Of a stretch of 64,000 nt of DNA, positions 1-7,875 are shown piece by piece; the stretch's first letter is position 1; each line of letters starts with the position of its first letter. A program made the translations under genes and the position numbers. Origin of the DNA: Phycisphaerae bacterium (GTDB lineage Bacteria > Planctomycetota > Phycisphaerae > FEN-1346 > JAACEH01); the NCBI GenBank assembly GCA_012729015.1, contig JAAYDY010000019.1, forward strand, positions 1 to 64,000. The letters are read 5' to 3'. The notes under the pieces are model-generated. The model had not been told where the DNA came from and searched no databases. It worked only from the letters and a program-made list of their open reading frames with translations.

Positions 1-56
1 CACGGGCACTTGTGACGGAAGACGTGCCTCCGCCGCATATGCCTGGCCGTGTGGCC

Positions 57-2162
57 TTACGGTTTGCAGGCCGGCCCGCTGCCGCCGTCCTCGAGTGCCG
101 CCTGATTGCGATCCTGCCGCGCCTTCCTCGCGCCGAACAAGAGCATCGCCAGGGAGATCGCGCCCACGCAGCCCGAGACGAATATCACCGACAGGATGCT
201 GCTCCGCTCCACGACGCCTTCGGAGTCCTTCGCGAAGGGTATGAGCACCAGGATCGCTCCGGCAATGATCAGGCCGAGGGTTCCGATGATCTTCATCAAC
301 GAATGGTCCATGTCCTTGCCGACTTCCTTCTTGAAGTCCACGGGCGTGTGAATCTGCTCGAAGAAGATGTCCACGCGGCGACGGTAGTCGGGCTTGGCGG
401 TGAACCAGAAGGCGCATGTGGCCAGCGTCGGAACAATGGTCAGGCCCATGTTGATGTACATCCTGTGATGCCACATCAGGCCGTTCACCCACTCGCCGAA
501 GCCCCTCAGGGCGTCGTCCCAGCCGCCGGGGAGCCACGAGATGCCCGACATCCAGTCGGCCGCCGGTCCGGCAAACATGAAGGTCAGTGAGCCGCTGAAG
601 CCGAACATCATGCCTACCAGGGGCGCCCACCACGGCAGCCACCGGATGAAGAACGACAACGTCATGGCCAGGACCATCGGCGTGCTGACCAGGTTGATGA
701 TCTCCTGCCCGATGTCGAAGAGGCTCTTCTCGCCGCTCATTCTGTAGAGCAGCATGGCCAGAACGATCGCCCAGGCCCCGAGCAGCAGGTTGATCACCTG
801 GGTCAATCGCAACAGCTTGGTGCCCGTCCACGGCTCCTTGCCGAACAGCCTCGCCAGCGGCGGATAGATGTTGTTGGTCACCAGGCCGGCGTTGCCCGTC
901 AACGAACTGTCGAGCGAACTCATCGTGGCGGCGAACAGGCCGATGACCACCAACCCGAGCAGCCCCGGCGGCAGCACCTTCTTGGCCACGTAGGCATACG
1001 CGCCGTCAGCCGGGTTGTTCAGCTTGCGTGCGTCCTCTTTCGGCGCCGCCGCAGTCTTGGTCTCCGTGTCGGCGGCTGACTCGGCCGTGTTCTCCGTGGC
1101 GGTCGCCTCCATATCGCTCTCGGCGTCGGCAGCGGTCTCCGCCGACGATTCCACGTTCGCTTGGACAACGACGTTCTTGCCCATGGCGTTGATCTCGTCC
1201 TCATACAGAATGCGGCCGACCATCGCCGGCATGTACCACACGAACGTGCCCAGGCACAGCAGCACGCCGGCCAGCAGTGCGGCCTTGCGGGCATCGCGGT
1301 CGCTCTTGACGCTGAGGAATCGCCAGCACGAGGTCATGTTTGCCGACAGGACGAAACTGTACACAAGCGAGGCCACCAGCCAGCCGATGCTGAAGTAGCC
1401 CAGGCCCACCTTGGCCGCGGAGGACTTGTACTGGTGTCCCACCTCCATGATGACCTTGTAATCGTCCTGGAGCCCTTTGTCGGCAATGCCCTGGAGGAGC
1501 CCGTCCATCCAGCCCACCTGTCTCATGCTCAGGAACAGAACCACCAGGGCGATGGGCACCAGGATGTAGGCCTGGAGCGTGTCGGTGATCTGGACGCTCC
1601 ACGAGCCGCCCGACACCGAGTAGAACACCACCACGATCCCCACAAACAGGATGACGGTGGGCACCGGCACATTGAATACGACCGCCATGAACTGGCCCAG
1701 CGCCAACAGCCAGGTGCCGCCCCAGAGCATCCCGCCCGCCGCTCCCAGGTACGCGTTGATCTGCTCGACGAACGGCCCGTATCGCAGGCGGATCGCGTCC
1801 GGAGGCGTGACCGCCCGCGTCCGCCGCATCCACGGAGCGAAGAACATCATGCAGACGTAACCGAACAGCGACCCCAAGCTCATCAGCAGGAAACTCCAGC
1901 CCGACATGTAGGCCTGGCCCGCGCCGCCCGTGAAGGTGCCCGCGCTCGTCATCAGCATGAAGATGCTCGTGCCCATCAGCCACCAGGTGCTCTTGCACCC
2001 CATGCGGACATAGTCGCTGACGTCTTTGGAGATGCCCTTGCAGAGCCATCCCACGACCATCATCAGGACGAGATAGCCGACCATCACACCCACGTCGACG
2101 ATCGAGATCTCCCAACTCCCCAGGTTGAACATGGTCCTTGCCTGTTCCACGAGCCAGTCCAT
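57..2162 (-). CDS. SSS-family sodium:solute symporter, copy 1
   Basis: Predicted inner-membrane sodium-coupled transporter of the SSS family, about 701 aa with some 13-15 hydrophobic segments. The family hallmark LFAATMSSLDSSLTGNAGL lies about 60% along, after a loop ending NNPADGAYAYVAKK. The loop before it (about residues 330-385) is a low-complexity Ala/Thr/Glu stretch not expected in the transporter core. I place the start at the second of two close ATGs, because AGAGAGG lies 8 nt before it but only 2 nt before the first. It lies downstream of a clear paralog (2528-4651) on the same strand, 365 bp apart. The substrate cannot be read from the sequence; sugars, sugar acids or carboxylates are all possible. 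The cytosolic tail after the last helix is charged. Family confidence is high, substrate unknown. Confidence 0.9.
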   Translation of the reverse strand: MDWLVEQARTMFNLGSWEISIVDVGVMVGYLVLMMVVGWLCKGISKDVSDYVRMGCKSTWWLMGTSIFMLMTSAGTFTGGAGQAYMSGWSFLLMSLGSLFGYVCMMFFAPWMRRTRAVTPPDAIRLRYGPFVEQINAYLGAAGGMLWGGTWLLALGQFMAVVFNVPVPTVILFVGIVVVFYSVSGGSWSVQITDTLQAYILVPIALVVLFLSMRQVGWMDGLLQGIADKGLQDDYKVIMEVGHQYKSSAAKVGLGYFSIGWLVASLVYSFVLSANMTSCWRFLSVKSDRDARKAALLAGVLLCLGTFVWYMPAMVGRILYEDEINAMGKNVVVQANVESSAETAADAESDMEATATENTAESAADTETKTAAAPKEDARKLNNPADGAYAYVAKKVLPPGLLGLVVIGLFAATMSSLDSSLTGNAGLVTNNIYPPLARLFGKEPWTGTKLLRLTQVINLLLGAWAIVLAMLLYRMSGEKSLFDIGQEIINLVSTPMVLAMTLSFFIRWLPWWAPLVGMMFGFSGSLTFMFAGPAADWMSGISWLPGGWDDALRGFGEWVNGLMWHHRMYINMGLTIVPTLATCAFWFTAKPDYRRRVDIFFEQIHTPVDFKKEVGKDMDHSLMKIIGTLGLIIAGAILVLIPFAKDSEGVVERSSILSVIFVSGCVGAISLAMLLFGARKARQDRNQAALEDGGSGPACKP

Positions 2163-2527
2163 AGGCATGTCCTCTCTGTAATGGAACCGTGTCTGGTTAC
2201 GGCGCGCAACATGCCATACGCAATGCGCATAAGCAATCGCGTACGGTGCGACGAGTTGAATTGCACTGATGTGCCGGATGCGGGCCCACGCAGCCCTCTC
2301 ACCGTCACGATGCGGAGAACCGTCTCGGCGATGCAGGTGAGAATCCGAACGCGGGCGATACTACCCGGTCCGTGTCGCGATGTCCACGGCGAAATCGACG
2401 CCTGGGCATCGGTCCGCCGGACATTTGACGAGAGAACGGGCGTGACGGCACTTTCCCCGCCACGCCCGCTGTACTTATGAAGGAATCTGCCCGTTCCCCT
2501 GCTCGGGTCAGGCGGAAAGGCTCCCGG
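2163..2527. other. Intergenic region between the two symporters
   Basis: About 365 bp between two co-directional minus-strand genes. I see no convincing ORF, RNA gene or strong terminator. A locally AT-richer patch near 2195-2270 may carry the promoter of the downstream symporter, but no clear -35/-10 pair stands out. Confidence 0.4.
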
Positions 2528-4651
2528 CTACCGGGGGCAGGGGCCGCCGCAGCAGCCGCTGGCGTCGTTGTCGTCGTTCCGCCGGTCGGCAACTGCCGCG
2601 GACGCCTCGGCCGCGTCGCTGAGGGCCCGGACGCGGGACTTGCGAACGCCGATCACGTAGAGCGGCCCGAACACGATCGACATGAAGCCCACGATGAAGA
2701 GCACCGCGCCGCGTTCGGTCCAGTCCCGTGCGAACAGGAGCAGAATCGAGACCGTGGCGGCCATCATCATACCCAACCCGCCGACCACCTTCAGCAACGA
2801 ATGGTCGGAGTCCTTGCCCACCTCCATCTTGAAGTCCACCGGCGTGTCGCGCTGCTTGAAGAACTGATCCACCTGACGTCGGTACGCCTCGTCGGCCGTG
2901 GACCAGAAGATGACCATGGCCCCGGTCGGCAGAATGGCCAGTGCCATGCTGATCGGCATCCGCCAGTGCCACGGCAAGCCATCGGCGAATGCACTGTACT
3001 GTGCGATCAGGTCCAGGACCGGTATGCCGGCGAAGACGGTGCCAAACTTGAGGACGGCCGAGTGGATGAGGGCCGTGAACATGCCGACCAGGGGCGCCCA
3101 ACTGGGCAGCCTGCGAACGAAGAACGACAGGACAAACGGCAACGACAGAGGCACCCCGAGCAGGGACACGATGTTCTGCACCCTTTCGTAGATGCTGGTG
3201 CCGCCCCCTGTTGCGTAGAGGAACAGTGCGATGCAGATCGCCCAGGCACCGAAGCCGAGGTTCACGAGCTTGGTCAGGACGAGCAGTTTGCGGCCCTCCC
3301 AGGGCGTGCCTCCGAACAGGCGCACCAGGGGAGGATAGAGGTTGCGTGTCACCAGGCCGGCGGCGCCGGTCAGGTTGCCGTCCATGGCCGCCATGGTGGC
3401 GGCGAACATGGCCACGATGACCAGGCCCAGAAGGCCCCTGGGCAACAGCCTCTTGGCAACCACCGCGTAGGCCCCATCCGCCGGATTCTGCAACTTCGGT
3501 CGCGCGACAATGCGCTTTGCTGCGGCCTTGCCGGCCTCGTTGCCCGCGGCCGCCGTCTCCGCCTCACTTGCGGCCTCGTTGCCCGTGGCCGCTGTCTCCG
3601 CCTCATTGACGCCGTCATTCGGGGTCTCGGCCTGCACCGGCTGAACGTAGCCGGTTTTCGCGGCCAGAGCATCGATCTCGTCCTCGAACTGGAGCCGGCC
3701 GACCATGGCCGGCAGGAACCAGATGCACGAGCCGATCACCATGAGCGCTGCCGTCAGGAACGCCGCCTTCCGGGCTTCGCTGTCGTTCTTGGTCGAAAGG
3801 TACCGGTGGCAGCCCGTCATGTTGGCCACGATGACGAAACTGTAGACAAACGAAACGATGAGCCACGGCCAGGTGAAGAAGCCGTCGCCGATCTTGCCTA
3901 CCTTGCTCGTGTAGATGTGACCAGGGTCCTTGATGATGGCATAGTCCTCTTCCAGTCCTGCGGCCTTGATGGCGGCGAACAGTCCGTCCAGGCCCCCGAT
4001 GGCCTTGAGGCTGAGAAACGTGACGACGATGGCGATTGACATGATGAGCATCGACTGAAGAGCGTCGGTGATCTGGGCGCTCCACGACCCTCCCAGGACC
4101 GAGTAGAAGACCACGACCACGCCCGTGACGACAATCACGGCGACCATCGGCACGTTGAAGGCCGCCGCAATGAACGCGGCCAGCGAGTAGAGCCACACGC
4201 CGCCCCAGAACGAGGTGAACAGGCAGGCGTAGACCCAGATCTGCTCCACCGCGGGGCCGAATCGCTGCCGGATGGCGTCAGCCGGCGTGACTGCTCGCGT
4301 TCGTCGCATCCATGGAGCGAACAGCAGGCCGCCGCAGATCCAACCGAAGGCGCTGCCGATGGCCCCAATGACCACGATGCTCCAGCCGGCCATGTAGGCC
4401 TGCGCGCCGCCCCCGGTGAACGTGGCCGCGCTGATGCTCGAGATGAACAGGCTCAGCCCCATGAGCCACCACGTGCTCTTGCAGCCCATCCGGACGTAGT
4501 CGCTGACGTCCTTCGAGATGTCTTTGACCAGGAGGCCCACGACGATCATCAGCACGAAGTACCCGACAATGGCCCCGATGTCCACACGGCTGATTTCCCA
4601 TTGGCTGACGTCGAGTACCGCCCTGACATCCTCAATCCACCTGTCCATCAT
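2528..4651 (-). CDS. SSS-family sodium:solute symporter, copy 2
   Basis: Paralog of the 57-2162 symporter, 707 aa, with the same order of membrane segments. Shared blocks include DVSDYVRMGCKSTWWLMG near the N-terminus, RAVTPADAIRQRFGP, and the SSS signature MFAATMAAMDGNLTGAAGL. The C-terminal half carries the same cytoplasmic motif TPVDFKMEVGKDSDHSLLK. Start ATG is preceded by AGGAAGG at about 7 nt. A loop insertion at about residues 345-385 contains a 13-residue tandem duplication (EAETAA-GNEA core), unlike the insertion in copy 1, so this loop evolves quickly. The upstream gene is divergent in function (methyltransferase, 4909-5589) and 257 bp away. Likely an inner-membrane Na+-driven importer; substrate unknown. 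Confidence 0.9.
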   Translation of the reverse strand: MMDRWIEDVRAVLDVSQWEISRVDIGAIVGYFVLMIVVGLLVKDISKDVSDYVRMGCKSTWWLMGLSLFISSISAATFTGGGAQAYMAGWSIVVIGAIGSAFGWICGGLLFAPWMRRTRAVTPADAIRQRFGPAVEQIWVYACLFTSFWGGVWLYSLAAFIAAAFNVPMVAVIVVTGVVVVFYSVLGGSWSAQITDALQSMLIMSIAIVVTFLSLKAIGGLDGLFAAIKAAGLEEDYAIIKDPGHIYTSKVGKIGDGFFTWPWLIVSFVYSFVIVANMTGCHRYLSTKNDSEARKAAFLTAALMVIGSCIWFLPAMVGRLQFEDEIDALAAKTGYVQPVQAETPNDGVNEAETAATGNEAASEAETAAAGNEAGKAAAKRIVARPKLQNPADGAYAVVAKRLLPRGLLGLVIVAMFAATMAAMDGNLTGAAGLVTRNLYPPLVRLFGGTPWEGRKLLVLTKLVNLGFGAWAICIALFLYATGGGTSIYERVQNIVSLLGVPLSLPFVLSFFVRRLPSWAPLVGMFTALIHSAVLKFGTVFAGIPVLDLIAQYSAFADGLPWHWRMPISMALAILPTGAMVIFWSTADEAYRRQVDQFFKQRDTPVDFKMEVGKDSDHSLLKVVGGLGMMMAATVSILLLFARDWTERGAVLFIVGFMSIVFGPLYVIGVRKSRVRALSDAAEASAAVADRRNDDNDASGCCGGPCPR
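3535..3612 (-). repeat. 39-bp tandem duplication inside symporter 2
   Basis: Two adjacent 39-bp units start at 3535 and 3574 and differ at a few positions. They encode two 13-residue units with core EAETAA-GNEA in a hydrophilic loop before the SSS signature helix. The period is a multiple of three, so the frame is kept. This is most likely replication slippage in a tolerant loop. Confidence 0.8.
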
Positions 4652-4908
4652 GGGACATCCTTCCTCATCACCAGACTGCTTCTACGCCGAATCGGCGACA
4701 CGCCACATACGATCGCCTGGGGGGCGACGCAACCGCAGCCATGGACTTGCGGCCTGCCGTCGCACCGGGCCGACCCGTGATTGTACCGAGTGGCCGGCAG
4801 AATCGTACAAGGTTTGGGGCGGCCTGTCCACACCCAATTTCAGGCGTAACCTCGTGTTGGCCGTGCAGATCGGCTTCTCGGGAGGCCCTGGCGAGGGCCG
4901 ACGGCGGG

Positions 4909-5589
4909 TCAATGGCCGGCCCGCAGGGCGAAGACATGGACCTGGCCGCCACGGACCCCGAGTGTCAGTGGCCAGGCGAGCAGGCCTACCGCGAGTTTGG
5001 TCAGTTCGCTGGCATTTCGCGGCACGAACAACCGGTGGAACGGGCGGTTGTAGGTGTGGCACTCCTGGCGAAGGCCCAACTCCGCGAAGATTTGCCGCAA
5101 TTGCCAGCTCGCCAGTGGTGTCAGGTGCCCCATGTCGCGGTAGTGCTCTTCGTAGAAGAACGAGAATCGGCCGCGAAGGAGGAACCGCACGCGGCTGTAG
5201 ACGTCCTCGATGTTCGGCGTGGTCACGAGGAGCAGCCCGCCGGGAGCCAGCAACCGCACGCACTGTCGCAGAAAGTGCCGCGGGTTTTCCAGGTGCTCAA
5301 TGATCTCGACCGCTGTCACGACGTCGAATGTGCGGCCCATGGCTCCGGCGAAGTCGCCGTTGAGGTCGAGGCCATGGCAGGGCACCCCCTCGACGGCAAA
5401 GCGACCGGGCTCCCGTTCCACGGCTTCGCACGCGTAGCCGGCCTCGCGCAGCCGCAGGGTCAGCGCCCCTTCGCCGGCGCCCAGGTCCACAACGCTCGCC
5501 GGGGGCGGGCGAAGCCGCTGCACCACGGCCGCCGCCGATTCGTGCAGCCCCGGGGCGGTCCGCATCGTCAGGCCCTTGTAACTGTCCAT
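4909..5589 (-). CDS. Class I SAM-dependent methyltransferase (UbiG-like)
   Basis: A 226-aa soluble protein with the Rossmann methyltransferase fold. Motif I is VVDLGAGEG (residues 33-41). The acidic end of strand 2 follows at AVEREPG, motif II at DVVTAVEIIEHLENP and motif III around LLAPGGLLLVTTPN. These match the Methyltransf_11/23 and UbiG/Coq3 class. Start ATG has AGGAGA about 8 nt upstream. The C-terminal third (tyrosine/histidine-rich, with HYRDMGHLTPLASWQL) resembles small-molecule or glycan methyltransferases rather than rRNA or DNA enzymes. It is divergent from the glycosyltransferase gene at 5933, so a role in polysaccharide or lipid modification is possible but only inferred. Confidence 0.85.
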   Translation of the reverse strand: MDSYKGLTMRTAPGLHESAAAVVQRLRPPPASVVDLGAGEGALTLRLREAGYACEAVEREPGRFAVEGVPCHGLDLNGDFAGAMGRTFDVVTAVEIIEHLENPRHFLRQCVRLLAPGGLLLVTTPNIEDVYSRVRFLLRGRFSFFYEEHYRDMGHLTPLASWQLRQIFAELGLRQECHTYNRPFHRLFVPRNASELTKLAVGLLAWPLTLGVRGGQVHVFALRAGH

Positions 5590-5932
5590 GAGGCGATCTC
5601 CTGTGCCGGGCGTTGCCGGGCATGATACCCGACGGCCGCCGACCCGTCACCAGATTCCTTCGGCAGGACAGGGGCCGTACCCGCGGCACGGGCATCTTGC
5701 CCGTGAGCGGGAGGGACAGGCAAGCCCCTGCTTCCCCAACACGTTGATGCACTCCGGCAGGACGATGTCCTTGATAATTGGGCCGCCGGCGGATATCCTG
5801 TGTGTCTGAAGGAGCGGCTGGGCCGTCGTTGCCGGCGTACTGGCGACGGGCGGGTGACGCGATGGGCCGACCAGGGACCGTCGCGACCGCCAGGGGGCTG
5901 CTCGCAGGAGTGCAGGGAGGATACCGTCCGCC
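5590..5932. other. Divergent intergenic region
   Basis: About 340 bp between the minus-strand methyltransferase and the plus-strand glycosyltransferase, so it should hold both promoters. It contains one copy of the GGGC-loop-GCCC hairpin repeat (5687-5705). No ORF with a plausible ribosome site is visible. Confidence 0.5.
5687..5705. repeat. Single GGGC-N5-GCCC hairpin repeat unit
   Basis: A 19-nt perfect hairpin, CACGGGC-ATCTT-GCCCGTG. It is the same unit that forms the four-hairpin elements at 29341-29456 and 36523-36638. Here only one unit is present, flanked by unrelated sequence, so it looks like a founder or remnant. Confidence 0.75.
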
Positions 5933-6691
5933 ATGGCGGCGAGCGACTTCAAGGTGCTGTGCATTGTCCCGGCCTACAACGAAGAGGAGGCCGTCGTCGG
6001 CGTGGTGCGCGACCTCCGCGACCACGTGCCGCATGCCGACGTGCTGGTCGTGGACGACGGCAGCGTGGACCGCACGGCGGCCCGGGCCCGCGAGGCCGGG
6101 GCCATCGTCTGCAACCTCAGCTACAACCTGGGCATCGGCGCCGCCGTGCAGACCGGGCTTAAGTTCGCCCACACTCACGGCTACGACGTGGCCATCCAGG
6201 TGGACGGCGACGGGCAGCATCCGGCCGAGCAGATTCACAAGCTCCTGGCCGTCCTCCGCGACCATCCCGAGGTTGATATGGCCGTCGGCAGCCGGTTCCT
6301 CGAGGACACCGGCTACGAGTCTCCCGTCAGCCGCAAGATGGGCATCGGCATCTTCTCGGTGATTCTGAGCATCGTGTGCGGCCAGAAACTGACCGACACC
6401 ACCAGCGGCTTCCGGGCGACGCGCGGCGAGGCCATCGGATTCCTGGCCCGGTACTATCCGCGCGATTACCCCGAGGTGGAGGCTCTGGTGCTCCTGCATC
6501 AGGCTCGCTACGTGATCCGGGAAGTGCCGACTGTCATGCGACAGCGGCAGGGCGGCGAAAGCAGCATACGGCTGTTCCACGGCGTGTACTACATGATCAA
6601 GGTCCTGCTGTCCCTGCTGATCGAGCTGCTGAAGAAGGCCAAGGGCCGCAAGGGCGACCCGACCTCGCTGGCTCGCAGGGCTATGGACTGA
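5933..6691 (+). CDS. GT2-family glycosyltransferase (DPM1/DolP-mannosyltransferase-like)
   Basis: A 252-aa GT-A fold glycosyltransferase. The N-terminus has CIVPAYNEEEAV, the nucleotide-binding VLVVDDGSVDRT, the NLGIGAAVQTGL motif and the metal-binding VDGDGQHP. These are typical of polyprenyl-phosphate glycosyltransferases and related GT2 enzymes that lack C-terminal membrane helices. It probably moves a sugar from a nucleotide donor to a lipid carrier or glycan at the inner face of the membrane. GGGAGG lies about 12 nt before the ATG. A DUF2304 membrane protein begins 15 bp after its stop. GT2-DUF2304 pairs are common in surface-polysaccharide loci, which supports a joint role. Confidence 0.9.
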   Translation: MAASDFKVLCIVPAYNEEEAVVGVVRDLRDHVPHADVLVVDDGSVDRTAARAREAGAIVCNLSYNLGIGAAVQTGLKFAHTHGYDVAIQVDGDGQHPAEQIHKLLAVLRDHPEVDMAVGSRFLEDTGYESPVSRKMGIGIFSVILSIVCGQKLTDTTSGFRATRGEAIGFLARYYPRDYPEVEALVLLHQARYVIREVPTVMRQRQGGESSIRLFHGVYYMIKVLLSLLIELLKKAKGRKGDPTSLARRAMD

Positions 6692-6706
6692 TCGAAGGTG
6701 ACCGGC

Positions 6707-7174
6707 ATGAACGCAATCGCCCTGATCGGGGACCTCAAACCGTTCCAGGTGCTGACCATCGGCATGGGCCTGGTGCTGTTTCTCCTGACGTTCGAGATGA
6801 TCCGTCGCGACCTGCTTCGGACCGCCTACGCGCTGCTCTGGCTTGCCAGCGGCCTGGCGGTGGCCCTCATCGGCCTCTTTCCCGACGCGGTCAACCTCCT
6901 GGCCAAGTACACCGGCATGAACTACCAGACCGGCATGCTGTTCAGTGTGTTCGGCTTCGTTCTGCTGCTGATGATGCAGTACTCGATCATCATCAGCCGC
7001 CTCAGCACCCGCAACAAACTGCTGACCCAGGACGTGGCGATCCTCCGCGAACAGGTCCGCCGCCTCGCCGTCCGGATCGATTCGCATGGGACCGCGCCGT
7101 CGGACCCCGAGCCTTCGCCCAGCCGCTCCCCCGAGGCCCCCGGAAAAGCCGGCGAATCCAGCGATTCCCGATAG
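6707..7174 (+). CDS. DUF2304 small membrane protein
   Basis: A 155-aa protein with three hydrophobic helices in the first ~100 residues (around LTIGMGLVLFLLTFEM, ALLWLASGLAVALIG and MLFSVFGFVLLLMMQYS). They are followed by an amphipathic, coiled-coil-prone stretch (ISRLSTRNKLLTQDVAILRE) and a short Pro/Ser-rich tail. This is the DUF2304 arrangement. I use the ATG at 6707, with AAGGTG about 6 nt upstream, rather than the in-frame GTG at 6698. It is almost certainly co-transcribed with the preceding glycosyltransferase and is likely an accessory subunit; its biochemical role is not established. Confidence 0.85.
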   Translation: MNAIALIGDLKPFQVLTIGMGLVLFLLTFEMIRRDLLRTAYALLWLASGLAVALIGLFPDAVNLLAKYTGMNYQTGMLFSVFGFVLLLMMQYSIIISRLSTRNKLLTQDVAILREQVRRLAVRIDSHGTAPSDPEPSPSRSPEAPGKAGESSDSR

Positions 7175-7875
7175 TCTCCTCCCCAGGCCCCCCAGCGACG
7201 CGGGCTGTGCCCTGCTTGCGACCCTGCCCGGTGGGAGGCTGCTTGCCCTCCTGACACACGCAGACAATCGCATGCCTCTGCGACACTTCCGTTGTGAGGA
7301 CAGGCCGCCGACTGCCGGGTCACTGCTGTGGCCCTCATTCTGTGACCTTTCCTGCGACGATGTTCCGCGATTCGGATGCCTTGTTTCATCCAAGCGCGGG
7401 GCAGCGACGACCAGGCGGCCCCAGGGCTGTCGCACCCTTGTCATAACTCTCTGTATGAACGGCGCGTAGCACTTCGTCGGTTGAGGGCCGGGTGGAGCTG
7501 ATCGCATCCGATGCACTGAAAAAGGGGGTGGCCGCGGCTGTCCGATGTGCTATGGGGAATGGCGAACAACATGCTCCCGAAACTGCCTCTCGGGGCAACA
7601 GTCTGACCGGGCCTTCTCGGGAATCAACCAGAAATGCCGGCGAATACGCAACCAATTACCCACAAACGCAACATAATACCCTTGGTGTTGCCCGCATCTG
7701 TTTCGCATAGTATCGGTGTCAGGCTGACGGTCGTTGACCGTTCGGACGGGGCTGTCGCGTCACTTCCTCCCGTCTGACCGGTGCCTGCCGAGTTGGTTGA
7801 TGTCGCGGCATCTCGTTGGGGCACATGCTCCATTCATGTCTTTCTTCCCTTTTCCCCTGGTTGGAGGTACCCATT
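7175..7875. other. Long leader region before the beta-helix gene
   Basis: About 700 bp without a credible gene. Reading frames here lack ribosome sites and family motifs. A CATAAT hexamer at 7672-7677, 204 bp before the next start codon, resembles the -10 of the shared promoters found elsewhere in this window, but no good -35 lies 17 bp upstream. No RNA gene was recognised. Confidence 0.4.

Noticed and set aside
1..56. Partial gene or repeat at the left edge
   Set aside because: Only 56 bases after a stop codon. It begins CACGGGCA like the hairpin repeat, but the second arm is missing.
7672..7677. CATAAT on the plus strand as a fourth shared promoter
   Set aside because: The following bases are ACC rather than TAA and the hexamer 17 bp upstream is not TTG-type.
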